Shown: one piece after another, positions 29,314-39,091 of the stretch
Layout of the letters: each line of letters starts with the position of its first letter
How positions within the stretch are numbered: the first letter of the stretch is position 1
Assembly (NCBI RefSeq): GCF_000716675.1
Contig: NZ_JNXT01000045.1
Location: forward strand, 42,105 to 106,104
DNA from: Streptomyces alboflavus
GTDB taxonomy: Bacteria; Actinomycetota; Actinomycetes; Streptomycetales; Streptomycetaceae
Direction of reading: 5' to 3'
Length of the DNA: 64,000 nt
Made by a program: the position numbers and the translations under genes
The notes under the pieces: model-generated
The model's input: the letters and a program-made list of their open reading frames with translations, nothing else
The model's database searches: none
Told to the model about the DNA's origin: nothing

Positions 29314-30765
29314 CTAGCCCCGAAGGGCCTGGACCGCGGTCTCCAGGCGCTTGCCGAAGTCACCGTCCGCCTGGCGGAAGTTGTCGATGGCGCGCTCCGC
29401 TATGTCGTCGCGCGAGACACCCGCGATGTTGCCCGCGAGGTTCTCGATCAGGCGCGCCTTCTCGTCCTCCGACATCAGTCGGTAGAGGTTGCCCGCCTGC
29501 ACGAAGTCGTCGTCCTCGGCGTGGCTCGGGGTCTCGTGGTTGCCGGTGCCGCCGCTGACGGGCGTGGACGCCCACAGCGCGCGGTCCGTCTGGAAGGGGC
29601 CGCCGAAGCTGTTCGGCTCGTAGTTCTTCGCGCCCTTGTGGCGGCCGTCGTAGAGGAAGCCGTCCCGGCTGTTGGTGCGCGCCTCGGTGGCGTGCGGGCG
29701 GTTCACCGGGAGGTGGTCGGCGTTGATGCCGACCCTGTACCGGTGGGCGTCGCCGTACGCGAACAGCCGGCCCTGGAGCATCTTGTCCGGCGACGGGCCG
29801 ATGCCCGGCACGAAGTGGGCGGGGCTGAAGATGGCCTGCTCGACCTCCGCGAAGACGTTCTCCGGGTTGCGGTTGAGCTCCAGCTTGCCGATCTCGATCG
29901 GCGGGTAGTCCGCGTGCGGCCAGACCTTGGTGAGGTCGAAGGGGTTGAAGCGGTACTTCGCCGCGTCGGCCGCCGGCATGATCTGCACCTGCACGGTCCA
30001 GGACGGGAACTCGCCGCGCTCGATGGACTCGCGCAGGTCGCGCTGGTGGGAGTCGGGGTCCTTGCCCGCGAGGACCTCGGCGTCCGCGGCGGTCAGGTTC
30101 TTGATCCCCTGGTCCGTCTTGAAGTGGTACTTGACCCAGAAGACCTCGCCCGCCTCGTTGCTCCACTGGAACGTGTGCGAGCCGAAGCCGTCCATGTGCC
30201 GGTACGACGCCGGGATGCCGCGGTCGCCGAACAGCCACGTCACCTGGTGCGTGGACTCCGGGCTCAGGCCCCAGAAGTCCCAGACGTTGTCGGCCTCCTG
30301 CGAGCCCGTGTACGGGTCGCGCTTCTGGGTGTGGATGAAGTCCGGGAACTTGATGGCGTCCCTGATGAAGAAGATCGGGGTGTTGTTGCCGACGAGGTCG
30401 TAGTTCCCCTCCTCGGTGTAGAACTTCAGCGAGAAGCCGCGCGGGTCGCGCACCGCGTCGGCCGCGCCCAGGTTGCCGGCCACCGTGGAGAAGCGGAGGA
30501 AGGTCTCCGTCTCCTTGCCGACCTCGGAGAGGAACGCGGCGCGCGTGTACTTCGTGACGTCCGCGGTCACCGTGAAGGTGCCGTAGGCGCCCGCGCCCCG
30601 GGCGTGCACGACGCGCTCCGGGATGCGCTCGCGGTTGAAGTGCGCCAGCTTCTCGAGCAGCAGCTGGTCCTGCACCAGGACCGGTCCGCCGACGCCCGCG
30701 GTCTCGCTGTTCTGGTTGTCCGCGACCGGTGCGCCTGCCTCGGTCGTGAGGGGTCCCTGCGTCAC
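29314..30765 (-). CDS. katA: Monofunctional heme catalase
   Basis: Decomposes H2O2. 483 aa. Catalytic His in [11 protein letters not shown], catalytic Asn in GNNTPIFF and proximal heme Tyr in [12 protein letters not shown] are all present; small-subunit clade by length. GTG 30765 has AGGAGG at 5-base spacing and gives the family-typical start [19 protein letters not shown]; the ATG nine codons earlier has no ribosome site. Divergent from catR, its peroxide-sensing repressor in Streptomyces, with a perfect Fur-type palindrome between. Confidence 0.96.
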   Translation of the reverse strand: MTQGPLTTEAGAPVADNQNSETAGVGGPVLVQDQLLLEKLAHFNRERIPERVVHARGAGAYGTFTVTADVTKYTRAAFLSEVGKETETFLRFSTVAGNLGAADAVRDPRGFSLKFYTEEGNYDLVGNNTPIFFIRDAIKFPDFIHTQKRDPYTGSQEADNVWDFWGLSPESTHQVTWLFGDRGIPASYRHMDGFGSHTFQWSNEAGEVFWVKYHFKTDQGIKNLTAADAEVLAGKDPDSHQRDLRESIERGEFPSWTVQVQIMPAADAAKYRFNPFDLTKVWPHADYPPIEIGKLELNRNPENVFAEVEQAIFSPAHFVPGIGPSPDKMLQGRLFAYGDAHRYRVGINADHLPVNRPHATEARTNSRDGFLYDGRHKGAKNYEPNSFGGPFQTDRALWASTPVSGGTGNHETPSHAEDDDFVQAGNLYRLMSEDEKARLIENLAGNIAGVSRDDIAERAIDNFRQADGDFGKRLETAVQALRG

Positions 30766-30829
30766 GTGCGCCTCCTGCGTCATTTGGTGCAAGTCCTGTC
30801 CCTTGGCTTATGCCGAACTCGATCCTACG

Positions 30830-30844
30830 ATAGACAATGTCTAA
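30830..30844. promoter_or_regulatory. CatR (PerR/Fur-type) operator
   Basis: ATAGACA-A-TGTCTAA contains a perfect 6-1-6 inverted repeat (TAGACA-A-TGTCTA, 30831-30843), the form of a PerR/Fur box. It sits between the divergent katA and catR genes, 66 bases from the katA start and 66 bases from the catR start, so it can control both. Confidence 0.85.
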
Positions 30845-30909
30845 GTCAAGTAAGCATCCAAAGTCACACCCGTTCGGGACCTGGTCCCCTTGCCTGTTAG
30901 GCTGGCTGC

Positions 30910-31329
30910 ATGAGTGACCTGTTGGAACGACTGCGCGGACGCGGCTGGCGAATGACCGCGCAGCGGCGTGTCGTGGCCGAGGTCCTCGACGGAGAGCACG
31001 TGCATCTGACGGCGGACGAGGTCCACGCCCGCGCCGTCGACAAGCTGCCGGAGATCTCCCGGGCGACCGTCTACAACACCCTGGGCGAGCTGGTCTCGCT
31101 CGGCGAGGTCCTCGAGGTCTCGACGGACCGCAGAGCCAAGCGGTACGACCCGAACGCGCACCGGCCGCACCAGCACCTGGTGTGCGCCCGCTGCGGCGCC
31201 ATCCGCGATGTGCACCCGACGGGGAACCCGCTGTCGGCGCTCCCCGACTCGGAGCGCTTCGGCTTCACGATCTCGGACGTGGAAGTCACGTATCGGGGCG
31301 TGTGCCCGAACTGCGTGGCGACGGCGTAG
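30910..31329 (+). CDS. catR: CatR, Fur/PerR-family peroxide-responsive repressor
   Basis: 139 aa. Winged helix with RMTAQRRVVAEVL and ISRATVYNTLGEL, metal-sensor HQHLVCARCG, and structural zinc Cys pairs CARC and CPNC. In S. coelicolor CatR represses catA and is inactivated by H2O2. Divergent from katA around a perfect operator; strong terminator follows. Confidence 0.94.
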   Translation: MSDLLERLRGRGWRMTAQRRVVAEVLDGEHVHLTADEVHARAVDKLPEISRATVYNTLGELVSLGEVLEVSTDRRAKRYDPNAHRPHQHLVCARCGAIRDVHPTGNPLSALPDSERFGFTISDVEVTYRGVCPNCVATA

Positions 31330-31347
31330 GACCCGCTTCTTCTCGTA

Positions 31348-31380
31348 CGAAGGCCCGGCACCGTGGGTGCCGGGCCTTCG
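31348..31380 (+). terminator. catR terminator
   Basis: CGAAGGCCCGGCACC-GTG-GGTGCCGGGCCTTCG is a perfect 15-bp stem with a 3-base loop, 18 bases after the catR stop. Confidence 0.85.
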
Positions 31381-31414
31381 CGCGTTCGGCGCGCACAGGC
31401 GCGCGGCGCACATG

Positions 31415-31453
31415 CCGAAGGCCCGGAATCGCTGAACGATTCCGGGCCTTCGG
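31415..31453 (-). terminator. Terminator of the TPR gene / tRNA-fMet transcript
   Basis: CCGAAGGCCCGGAATCG and its complement form a perfect 17-bp stem around CTGAA, ending 7 bases from the tRNA 3' end on the tRNA downstream side. The core CGAAGGCCCGG is shared with the neighbouring catR terminator and with the terminator after the second tRNA. Confidence 0.85.
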
Positions 31454-31459
31454 TTTCAG

Positions 31460-31533
31460 TAGCGGGGACAGGATTTGAACCTGCGACCTCTGGGTTATGA
31501 GCCCAGCGAGCTACCGAGCTGCTCCACCCCGCC
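31460..31533 (-). tRNA. Initiator tRNA-fMet (CAU), copy 1 with G1
   Basis: 74 bases without CCA. Anticodon CAT in stem-loop CTGGG-CTCATAA-CCCAG with the three consecutive G-C pairs diagnostic of initiator tRNA; GGTTCAAAT T-loop. Acceptor 5' GGCGGGG pairs with 3' CCCCGCT, giving a G1.U72 wobble. CCA is not encoded. The first 23 bases overlap the 3' end of the upstream TPR gene, whose TAG stop lies in the D-arm. Confidence 0.95.
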
Positions 31534-33466
31534 CCTCGGTGAGCTGCCCCCGCCGCGCGTACAGCAGCGCGAGCCGCAGCGCGGCCCGCCCGTGCCCCGC
31601 GTCGGCGGCCCGGGTCCACCACAGCGCGGCCTCCGGCTCACTGCCCTCCCTGGCGAGCAGCAGCCCGAGGTTGAACGCCCCGTTCCGGCTCCCGGCCTCC
31701 GCGGCGAGCCGGTACCAGCGCGCGGCCTCGACCACGTCGCCCCGGCCCGCGGCGAGCATCCCGACCCGCACCTGGGCTCGCCGGTGCCCCTGCTCGGCCG
31801 CGCGCTCGTACCACTCCTCGCACTCGGTCTTCTGCGCGGCGGGCTCCCCGAGCGCGGGCGGCCCCGCGGGCGGACGCCGCGCGTCGAGCACGGTGCCGAG
31901 CCGGTAGGCCGCCTCCGCGCTGCCGCCGCCCGCCGCGCACCGCAGGTGCCGCTCCGCGTCCCGCTCGTCGCCGTCGCGCAGCCGCGCCGTGCCGACCTGG
32001 AGGGCGGCCTCGGTGTGCCCGGCCGCGGCGGCCCGCTCGTACCACTTGAGGGCCGCGGTGTCGTCACCCCGGCTCGCGTACAGGATCCCGAGGTTGAACG
32101 CCGCGTCCACGCTGCCGGCCTCCGCGGCCTTGGAGAACCACGGCTCCGCGCCCGCCGCGTCGCCGCCCTGGAGCAGCAGCACGGCGAGCGCGTTGGCGGC
32201 CTCGCGGTGCCCGGCGTAGGCGGCGCGGCGGTACCACTGGTCGGCCTGCGCGGTGCGCTTCTGCTCGGCGCAGAGCAGGCCGAGGTTGTACGCGCCGTTG
32301 TTGTCGCCCGCGTCCATGGCCGCTCGGTACCAGCGCTCGGCGGTCTGGGTCTCGCCGCGCTCGGCGTGCAGCGCGCCCAGGGCGTTGGCGGCGTTCCCGT
32401 CGCCGTCCTGGGCGGCCCTGAGCCACCACACGGCGGCGTTCTCCTCGTCGCCCGCGTCACGGAGCAGGAAGGCGAGCGCGCAGGCGGCGCGCGCCTCGCC
32501 GTCCTTGGCGGACGTCAGGTACCAGCGCCCGGCCTCCTTGAGGTCGCCGCGCCGCTCCAGGATCGCGCCCAGGTGCAGGGCGGCCCTGCGGTGTCCGCGC
32601 GCGGCCGCCTGGCGGTACCACTGCTCGGCCTCGTCGGTGAGCGAGAGCCCGCGGTCGCCGCGCCGGGCCTCGGCGCCGCCCGCTCGGACACCTTCCTTGC
32701 GTCCGTTGTCAGAGCGCGCGTCACCGGCGCGTGCACCACCGGTAGGGCGCATGGTGCCGATGCGCGCCCCCATGTCGGGGCGTACGAGACCGGGCTTCGC
32801 GCCGTCGGTCCGCGCGCCCGCGCCGGGGCGCACAGGCTGACCCGGCTGACCGGAGAGCGCGGGGCGCAGACCCGTCCCGGTCCGGACTCCGGACTCCCCG
32901 GGCCCCTCCCGCTCCGCGCGCTTGTCGAGCACCCGCGCCAGGCGGTACGCGGCCTCGCGGTGGCCGCGCTCGGCCGCCGTACGCATCCAGCGCTCGGCGC
33001 CCACGTCACCGCGGTGCTCCAGGAGGTCGGCGAGGGCGTACGCCCCCAGCGTGTGGCCCTGCTCGGCGGACTGCCTGAGCCAGTACTCGGCGGCGGGCTC
33101 GTCGCCGCGCTCGCGGTGGTGCCGGCCGAGCGCGTGTGCCGCGGCGGCGGAACCGGCGACGGCGGCGATGCGCCACCACCCTGCCGCTTCGTCGACATAT
33201 CCACGCTGATGCAGAAGGACGCCGAGGTTGTTGGCGGCGGCACGGTCACCGGCCGCGGTCGCGGCCCGCAGCAAGGATTCGGCACCGTCGAGATCACCGC
33301 GGCGCAGCAGCAGGCTGCCGAGAACGCTCATCGCGTCCACGTCTCCGGCCTCAGCCGCGATCCGGTGCCGCATCTCCTCAGCGGCCGACCCGGGATCCTC
33401 CCGTTCGGCCGGCTGCGCAAACCGCCCACTCTCCAACAGAGTTGCCTTGTCCCCCATAACGTCCAT
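31511..33466 (-). CDS. Sel1-like/TPR repeat protein
   Basis: 651 aa built of about 14 alpha-alpha repeats of 35-36 residues with the pattern GDxxAxNxLGxLxxxRGDxxxAExWYRxAAxxG, i.e. Sel1-like repeats, interrupted near residues 215-285 by a charged linker (GVRTGTGLRPAL...). Such solenoids are protein-binding scaffolds. ATG 33466; an internal ATG four codons on is possible. The gene lies between two initiator tRNA genes on the same strand, and its final codons and stop overlap tRNA copy 1, so the tRNA must be processed from, or transcribed through, this message. Function unknown. Confidence 0.88.
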   Translation of the reverse strand: MDVMGDKATLLESGRFAQPAEREDPGSAAEEMRHRIAAEAGDVDAMSVLGSLLLRRGDLDGAESLLRAATAAGDRAAANNLGVLLHQRGYVDEAAGWWRIAAVAGSAAAAHALGRHHRERGDEPAAEYWLRQSAEQGHTLGAYALADLLEHRGDVGAERWMRTAAERGHREAAYRLARVLDKRAEREGPGESGVRTGTGLRPALSGQPGQPVRPGAGARTDGAKPGLVRPDMGARIGTMRPTGGARAGDARSDNGRKEGVRAGGAEARRGDRGLSLTDEAEQWYRQAAARGHRRAALHLGAILERRGDLKEAGRWYLTSAKDGEARAACALAFLLRDAGDEENAAVWWLRAAQDGDGNAANALGALHAERGETQTAERWYRAAMDAGDNNGAYNLGLLCAEQKRTAQADQWYRRAAYAGHREAANALAVLLLQGGDAAGAEPWFSKAAEAGSVDAAFNLGILYASRGDDTAALKWYERAAAAGHTEAALQVGTARLRDGDERDAERHLRCAAGGGSAEAAYRLGTVLDARRPPAGPPALGEPAAQKTECEEWYERAAEQGHRRAQVRVGMLAAGRGDVVEAARWYRLAAEAGSRNGAFNLGLLLAREGSEPEAALWWTRAADAGHGRAALRLALLYARRGQLTEGRGGAAR

Positions 33467-33672
33467 CGTCGCACCACCTGCAACCTGGGTACACCTGGTA
33501 TACCGCAGCCAGTGAGGTCACTTCAGCGTTTTGTCGACATGCCCACAGAGAGATAAGTGAAACACAGCTTTGCCCAACTCCCCCCGCCCGGACCACTCTT
33601 CGCACGAACCCCACACCGATGGCATGGGCCACCGGTATAGGCCCTGTTCACCCGGACCGCACCGGCGCATGA

Positions 33673-33708
33673 CGAAGGCCCGGATCCTCTAGAGGATCCG
33701 GGCCTTCG
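33673..33708 (-). terminator. Terminator after tRNA-fMet copy 2
   Basis: A perfectly palindromic 36-mer, centred on TCTAGA, forms an 15-16-bp stem (CGAAGGCCCGGATCC arms) 8 bases beyond the tRNA 3' end. Confidence 0.85.
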
Positions 33709-33715
33709 CTGTGAG

Positions 33716-33789
33716 TAGCGGGGACAGGATTTGAACCTGCGACCTCTGGGTTATGAGCCCAGCGAGCTACCGAGCTGCTCCACCCCGCG
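33716..33789 (-). tRNA. Initiator tRNA-fMet (CAU), copy 2 with C1
   Basis: 74 bases, identical to copy 1 except that base 1 is C, giving the C1.U72 mismatch at the acceptor end expected of bacterial initiators. Anticodon CAT, three G-C pairs in the anticodon stem. CCA not encoded. It lies 78 bases after the UPF0182 gene and is followed by a terminator. Confidence 0.96.
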
Positions 33790-33866
33790 CCGTTGTGTTG
33801 CAACCGTACCACGGCGCGAGGTGGTGCCCGTGCGCTGTCGCGCGCTACGGGCCTGCTGAGGTGCCC

Positions 33867-36782
33867 TTAACCGCTCCCGTCGCCACCCTTGTCGCTCTTC
33901 TTCTTCGGCTGGGCGTCCTCGGCGCGCTCCAGTGCCTCCTGGAGCCTCTCCTGCGCCTTGCCGTACTCCTCCCAGTCGTCGTTCTTGAGAGCTTCCTTGC
34001 CGTCGTCGATCGCCTTCTGGGCGTCGTCGATGGCCTTCTGGAGGGCGGGGTTGTCCGACGTCGGCGGTTTCGGCTTGTCGGGCTTGTCCTTCTCACCGCT
34101 GCCCGGCTTGTCCGGTGGCTCGACCGGTGTCGCTCCCTCGGTGCCGAAGACCACGTTCAGGGCCTTCTCCAGGGTGCTCTCGAAGGCGATCTTGTCTCCG
34201 TAGGTGACCAGGACCCGCTTCAGGAGTGGGTACTTGAGCCCGCCGCCCTTGACGTAGACCGGTTCCACATACAGCAGCCCGCCATCCAGGGGCACGGTCA
34301 GCAGATTGCCGTAGTCGACTTCCGAGTCGCCGCCCTTGAGGAGCCTGATCTGTTCCGCGATGTCCTTGTCGGAGTTGAACTGGCTCTGCACCAGCTTCGG
34401 TCCGTCGACCGTTCTGTCCGTCGGCATCTTCAGGATCTGCATCTTGCCGTAGTCAGGCGACCGCGCGTCCGCGTTGACCGCCATGAAGGCGCTGAGGTTG
34501 TTGCGCTTGTTGGGCACGAACGTCGTCGTCAGCGAGAAGTCCTGCTGTTTGGCACCCGGCATCTTCATGCTCAGGTAGTACGGCGGGACCGCGCTGGACG
34601 TCTGGTTCGTCGGGTCGCTCGGGACCTCCCACACCTCACTGCCGCTGAGGAAGGTGTCGGCGTCCTTCACGTGGTAGCGGGTGAGGAGCTCGCGCTGCAC
34701 CTTGAACAGGTCCTGCGGGTAGCGCAGGTGGTCCATCAGGGCCGGGGAGATCTCGCTCTTGTCCTTGACCGTGTCCGGGAAGGCCTTGCGCCACGTCTTC
34801 AGAACGGGATCCTTGGTGTCCCACTCGTACAACTTGACGTCACCGGTGTACGCGTCGACGGTCGCCTTCACCGAGTTGCGGATGTAGTTGACCTGGTTCT
34901 GCTGGGCCACCACCGCGCGCTGGTTGTTCTTCGCCGTCAGCGAGTCGGCCGTGGTGTCGCCGAGCGTGGTGCGCGAGGCGTACGGATAGCCGTTGGTCGT
35001 CGTGTACGCGTCCACGATCCACTGGATCTTGCCGTCGACCACCGCCGGGTAGGCGTCACCGTCGATCGTCAGCCAGGGGGCCACCGCCTCGACACGCTCC
35101 TTGGGCGTGCGGTTGTACAGGATCCGCGAGCCCTCGCCGATCGCTCCGGAGTACAGCATCTGCGGCTCGCCGAACGACACCGCGTACGCCGCCCTGTTGA
35201 GCGGGTTGGAAAGGTTGACGCCGCTCTTGCCCTTGTAGCTGGTCGTCTTCTCGCCGCTGTCGTCCGAGTAGTCGATCTCCTTCTGCGGACCGCCGACGAT
35301 GGAGTACTGGGTGGTCTTCTCGCCGTAGTAGATGCGCTGCTCGTACGGCGGCAGGCTGCCCTTCGACGGCAGGTCGGACTCCGTGAAGACCGGCTCGCCC
35401 GATCCCTTCGCATCGGTGCCCTTGGCCGCGACGACGCCGTAGCCGTGGGTGTAGCGGAAGTGGTCGTTGATCCAGTTGTTCTTCTGGACGCCGTCCAGGT
35501 CGAGCTCGCGCAGGCCGACGACGGTGTCCTGCTCCTTGCCGTCCTTGTCCTTGTAGCGGTCGACGTCCAGGTTCGACGGGAAGCCGTAGTAGGCCTTCAT
35601 CTGCTGGAGCTGCTGGAACGTCGGCGAGACGATGTTCGGGTCGAGCAGGCGGAAGCTGGCGGCGTCGGTCGCGGGACCCCGCAGCTTCGAGGTGTCCTTG
35701 GTGCTGCTCACGCCCGGGTACTTCTTCACATCGGTGCCGCCGATGTCGTACGCCTTACGCGTCGCTTCCAGGTTCTTCTCGACGTACGGGGCTTCCTTGG
35801 CCTGCTCGTTCGGCTGGACCTGGAACTTCTGCACGATGGCCGGGTAGAGCCCGCCGATGAGGATCGCGGAGAGCACCATCAGGCCGAAGCCGATGACCGG
35901 CAGCTGCCAGGTGCGCCGCCACAGCGTCGCGAAGAACAGCAGCGCGCAGATGACGGCGATGCAGAACAGGATGGTCTTCGCCGGCAGGTAGGCGTTCGCG
36001 TCGACGTAGCGCAGGCCCGTCCAGTTGCCCGTGGCCTTGAAGTCACTGGACTTCACCGCGAGGCCGTACCGGTCGAGCCAGTAGGCGACCGCCTTCAGGG
36101 CCACGAAGATGCCGATGAGCACCGAGAGGTGACCGGTGGCCGCGGCCGTGGCCCGCCCGCCGGGGCTGGTGATGCGCAGCCCGCCGTACAGGTAGTGGGT
36201 CAGGGCTGCGGCGATCACCGAGAGCACCGCGGCGGCGAAGCCGAAGCCCAGCAGGAAGCGGTACCAGGGCAGGTCGAAGGCGAAGAAGGACACGTCCAGA
36301 TGGAACTGGGGGTCCTTCTGGTGGAAGGGGACGCCGTTGACCCACATCAGCCAGGTGCGCCACTGGCCGGCGGCGGACGCGCCCGCGATCAGGCCGACGA
36401 GGGCCGTGATGCCGATCAGCAGCCACTTCTTGTAGGGCGCGATCGCCATCCGGTACCGGTCGAGGCTCTGCTGCTCCATCGACATGGCGCTCAGCGGCGG
36501 GCGCAGCCGGTGCGCCAGCCAGATGTTCACGCCGACCGCGGCCGCCATGATGAGACCGAAGACGAAGAACAGTCCGATCTTGGTCCACAGGGTCGTGGTG
36601 AAGACGGATGAATAGCCTACGGAGCGGTACCAGAGCCAGTCCGTCCAGAATCCCGCGAACATGACGAACGCCATGGCCAGGACGGCCAGGACGCCGAGCG
36701 TCATGAGCAGGGTCCGGACACGACGGGACGGTCGGCCCACTCTGATCCGTGGCCCCGTCGGGCCTCCGCCGCGGTCCGGCAT
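33867..36782 (-). CDS. UPF0182-family large membrane protein
   Basis: 971 aa. Seven N-terminal transmembrane segments (residues about 20-320), then an extracytoplasmic domain of about 550 residues ([29 protein letters not shown]), and a charged coiled-coil C-terminus rich in Lys/Glu ([20 protein letters not shown]) ending in KKKSDKGG. The family is conserved through Actinobacteria (mycobacterial Rv3193c-like) without established function. ATG 36782 matches homologue starts; a GTG seven codons upstream (36803) is also possible. Confidence 0.92.
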   Translation of the reverse strand: MPDRGGGPTGPRIRVGRPSRRVRTLLMTLGVLAVLAMAFVMFAGFWTDWLWYRSVGYSSVFTTTLWTKIGLFFVFGLIMAAAVGVNIWLAHRLRPPLSAMSMEQQSLDRYRMAIAPYKKWLLIGITALVGLIAGASAAGQWRTWLMWVNGVPFHQKDPQFHLDVSFFAFDLPWYRFLLGFGFAAAVLSVIAAALTHYLYGGLRITSPGGRATAAATGHLSVLIGIFVALKAVAYWLDRYGLAVKSSDFKATGNWTGLRYVDANAYLPAKTILFCIAVICALLFFATLWRRTWQLPVIGFGLMVLSAILIGGLYPAIVQKFQVQPNEQAKEAPYVEKNLEATRKAYDIGGTDVKKYPGVSSTKDTSKLRGPATDAASFRLLDPNIVSPTFQQLQQMKAYYGFPSNLDVDRYKDKDGKEQDTVVGLRELDLDGVQKNNWINDHFRYTHGYGVVAAKGTDAKGSGEPVFTESDLPSKGSLPPYEQRIYYGEKTTQYSIVGGPQKEIDYSDDSGEKTTSYKGKSGVNLSNPLNRAAYAVSFGEPQMLYSGAIGEGSRILYNRTPKERVEAVAPWLTIDGDAYPAVVDGKIQWIVDAYTTTNGYPYASRTTLGDTTADSLTAKNNQRAVVAQQNQVNYIRNSVKATVDAYTGDVKLYEWDTKDPVLKTWRKAFPDTVKDKSEISPALMDHLRYPQDLFKVQRELLTRYHVKDADTFLSGSEVWEVPSDPTNQTSSAVPPYYLSMKMPGAKQQDFSLTTTFVPNKRNNLSAFMAVNADARSPDYGKMQILKMPTDRTVDGPKLVQSQFNSDKDIAEQIRLLKGGDSEVDYGNLLTVPLDGGLLYVEPVYVKGGGLKYPLLKRVLVTYGDKIAFESTLEKALNVVFGTEGATPVEPPDKPGSGEKDKPDKPKPPTSDNPALQKAIDDAQKAIDDGKEALKNDDWEEYGKAQERLQEALERAEDAQPKKKSDKGGDGSG

Positions 36783-36927
36783 CTGGAAAGCCAAGGTGCG
36801 CACCTCGAAGTTCGCTGTAGCTGTGGCTGGCTGAAACGGGCCCCGCGATCGTAGAGCCCACTCATGCAACTTACCGATGCTTTACTCAGTTCCCGTTCCC
36901 GGGTCCGAACGAGGCAGGATATTGGGT

Positions 36928-37485
36928 ATGCCCAACGTTTCCCCCTCCGGCCCACCGATGGCCGCGAGTCCCCTCACCCGCGCAGTGCTCGAAATCGACG
37001 ACTATGTCGCCGGTCTCGGCTGGGATCAGCCCGCACGGCTCTTCGCGCTCGTCGACACCGCCCGGCTCCGTGTGCAGGAGCCGACCCTGGCGGACCGCCT
37101 CGGCCTGGCCGACGCCGCGGCCGCGGCGCCCCTGACCCCCATCGAGCAGGAGGAACTGCCCGCGGGCTCCCCGCTCGACGAGTTCCTCGGCACCATCGCC
37201 TGGCCCGACTCGGTCGCCGGCTGCGCCCTGAGCGTGGAGCGCCTGATGCTCCCGCCGTCCGCGGAGGCCTCCGTCCCCGAGGGCATGAGCGAGAAGCAGC
37301 TCGCGAAGTGGGTGGCCAAGCACCCCGAGCGCCAGGAGGTCCGCATGACCGTCGCGGTGCTGCGTGACGGCGCCCGCGAGTCGGCGCTGCGGCTGCGCGA
37401 GAAGGACGCGGCGACGGACGTCCTCACGGGCTCGGACCTGGTTCCGGGGCTCGCGGAGGCGCTGGCGGCGACGTTCGCGGAGTAG
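36928..37485 (+). CDS. PPA1309-family protein
   Basis: 185-aa cytoplasmic protein conserved in Actinobacteria. Recognisable blocks are SPLTRAVLEIDDYVAGLGWDQ near the N-terminus and KHPERQEVRMTVAVLRDG. It contains no known catalytic motif. Divergent from the UPF0182 gene, convergent with the Lon-like protease gene; function unknown. Confidence 0.88.
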   Translation: MPNVSPSGPPMAASPLTRAVLEIDDYVAGLGWDQPARLFALVDTARLRVQEPTLADRLGLADAAAAAPLTPIEQEELPAGSPLDEFLGTIAWPDSVAGCALSVERLMLPPSAEASVPEGMSEKQLAKWVAKHPERQEVRMTVAVLRDGARESALRLREKDAATDVLTGSDLVPGLAEALAATFAE

Positions 37486-37553
37486 CCGGAGCAGGCGGAG
37501 CAGCTTCCTGATCCGTCCGCGGAGCGGCTCGCTGACGCTGCTCGCGCGTTAAG

Positions 37554-37584
37554 TGGCCGGGGCCGGCGTCGGCCGCCCCGGCCA
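37554..37584. terminator. Bidirectional hairpin between convergent genes
   Basis: TGGCCGGGGCCG-GCGT-CGGCC(G)CCCCGGCCA forms a 12-bp stem with a one-base bulge between the PPA1309-like and the Lon-like genes. Confidence 0.65.
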
Positions 37585-37595
37585 CCGCTGTCGGG

Positions 37596-38690
37596 TCAGC
37601 CCTTGGTGGTGCACTTCGGCAGGTCGGCGGTGTCGCCCTCGCTGATGGCCTTGAGCGACTTCACGGCGTCCTTGATGGTGTTCACCTTGACCAGCGTGAG
37701 CCCGTCGGGGACGTCGCTCGCGGCGGACGCGCAGTTGTCCTTCGGCGTCAGGAAGTACTCGGCGCCCTTGTCGCGGGCACCGACGGTCTTCATCTCGATG
37801 CCGCCGATCGGTCCGACCTTGCCGTTGTCCTCGATGGTGCCGGTGCCCGCGACGAACTTGCCGCCGGTGAGGTCGCCCGGTGTCAGCTTGTCGACGATGC
37901 CGAGGGCGAACATAAGACCGGCGCTCGGCCCGCCCACGTCGGCGAGCTTGATGTCGATGGTGAACGGGTACGTGTGGTCGGTCCCGGCCTTGATGCCGAC
38001 CATCGCGACCTTGGGGTCGTCCTCGGCCTTCGTCGTGGTGATCTTCACCTGCTCGGTCGCGGTCGGCCGCTTGTCGGCCTTCTCCGCGGCGGCCGCCTCC
38101 TTGACGGGGACGATGCCGAACACGACCTGCTCGCCGGGCTTGTGCTTCCTGACGAGCTCGGCGACGTCCGTGAACTGCTTCACGGGCTCGCCGTCGACGC
38201 TCCTGATGACGTCACCGGCGTGCAGCCTGCCCTCGGCCGGGCTGTCCTTGTAGACGGTGGAGACGACCACCTGGGACTTCACGGGGATCTTCAGTTCCTT
38301 CAGGGCGGCGACCTTGGCGCTCTCCTGGGACTGGCTGAACTCCTCCGCGTTCTCCTGCGTCGACTGCTGCTCGGTCTTGCCGTTCGGGTACAGCGTGTCG
38401 TGCGGCACGACGATGTTGTCGTGCGCCAGCCAGCCGTACACGGCCTCCGGGAGGTTCATCTTGTAGTCGGCGCTGGTCACCCTGACCGTCGTCATGTTCA
38501 GGTGACCGCTCGTCGGGTACGTCTTGCGGCCCGAGATCTGCAGCACCGGCTCGCCGTCGTGGTCCCCCAGGGTGTTCACCGTCGGGCCCGGTGACATCTC
38601 CGAGTACGGCACTTTGATGAGCACTCCGGCGCAGAGCAGCGCGATCAGCATCAGGGTGGAGGCGAGCATCGTCGCAGTGCGGCGTGGCAT
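37596..38690 (-). CDS. PDZ-domain Lon-like (S16) membrane-anchored serine protease, YlbL type
   Basis: 364 aa. One N-terminal membrane anchor (TLMLIALLCAGVLIKV), a PDZ domain around residues 130-200 (VVVSTVYKDSPAEGRLHAGD) and a C-terminal Lon-type protease domain with catalytic Ser in GGPSAGLMFALG and Lys in GARDKGAEYFL. The family (B. subtilis YlbL, mycobacterial Rv3194c) is implicated in degrading envelope or SOS-induced membrane proteins. Catalytic dyad intact. Confidence 0.92.
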   Translation of the reverse strand: MPRRTATMLASTLMLIALLCAGVLIKVPYSEMSPGPTVNTLGDHDGEPVLQISGRKTYPTSGHLNMTTVRVTSADYKMNLPEAVYGWLAHDNIVVPHDTLYPNGKTEQQSTQENAEEFSQSQESAKVAALKELKIPVKSQVVVSTVYKDSPAEGRLHAGDVIRSVDGEPVKQFTDVAELVRKHKPGEQVVFGIVPVKEAAAAEKADKRPTATEQVKITTTKAEDDPKVAMVGIKAGTDHTYPFTIDIKLADVGGPSAGLMFALGIVDKLTPGDLTGGKFVAGTGTIEDNGKVGPIGGIEMKTVGARDKGAEYFLTPKDNCASAASDVPDGLTLVKVNTIKDAVKSLKAISEGDTADLPKCTTKG

Positions 38691-38778
38691 GGAACGACAG
38701 TACGGGACGGTCCTGTGGGTGCATCCCTGGGGCGTCCGTACGGGATCGGGCGCGGGCGCGCCAGGGATCGGGTGGGGA

Positions 38779-38961
38779 TCAGGCGGGGGTGTCGGAGCCC
38801 GAGTGGGACTTCTCCATCGCCTCGCGGAACGCCGCGTAGCCGTTCAGCTCGCTGATGTCACCGGTCCTGCCGCTCTTGCGGTTCCGGTTGGCCCAAACGG
38901 CCCACAGACCGGCACCGACCGCCGCCAGAAGCGGAATCAGCAACCAGGCAAGCGACGCCAC
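38779..38961 (-). CDS. Small membrane protein
   Basis: 60 aa with a single N-terminal transmembrane helix (SLAWLLIPLLAAVGAGLWAVW) and a charged cytoplasmic tail that ends DTPA. GTG 38961 has GGGAGG five bases upstream, a strong start. Lies 88 bases upstream of the protease gene in the same direction. Similar small proteins are found at this position in Streptomyces; function unknown. Confidence 0.78.
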   Translation of the reverse strand: MASLAWLLIPLLAAVGAGLWAVWANRNRKSGRTGDISELNGYAAFREAMEKSHSGSDTPA

Positions 38962-39091
38962 GTCGACCTCCCGACCCCATGAGCGACCAAAACTGACTGA
39001 TCAGCAGATTAACCATCCGCTCCGTCAACGCTCACGGCAGGGGTCGGGTTACGCAACCGGAGCCCCCTGGCCTACGCCCCTCACCACAGCG

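Noticed and set aside
33673..33708. GGATCC-TCTAGA-GGATCC looking like a vector polylinker
   Set aside because: It is the apical part of a natural perfect terminator stem with the same flanking core as neighbouring terminators; no vector sequence adjoins it.
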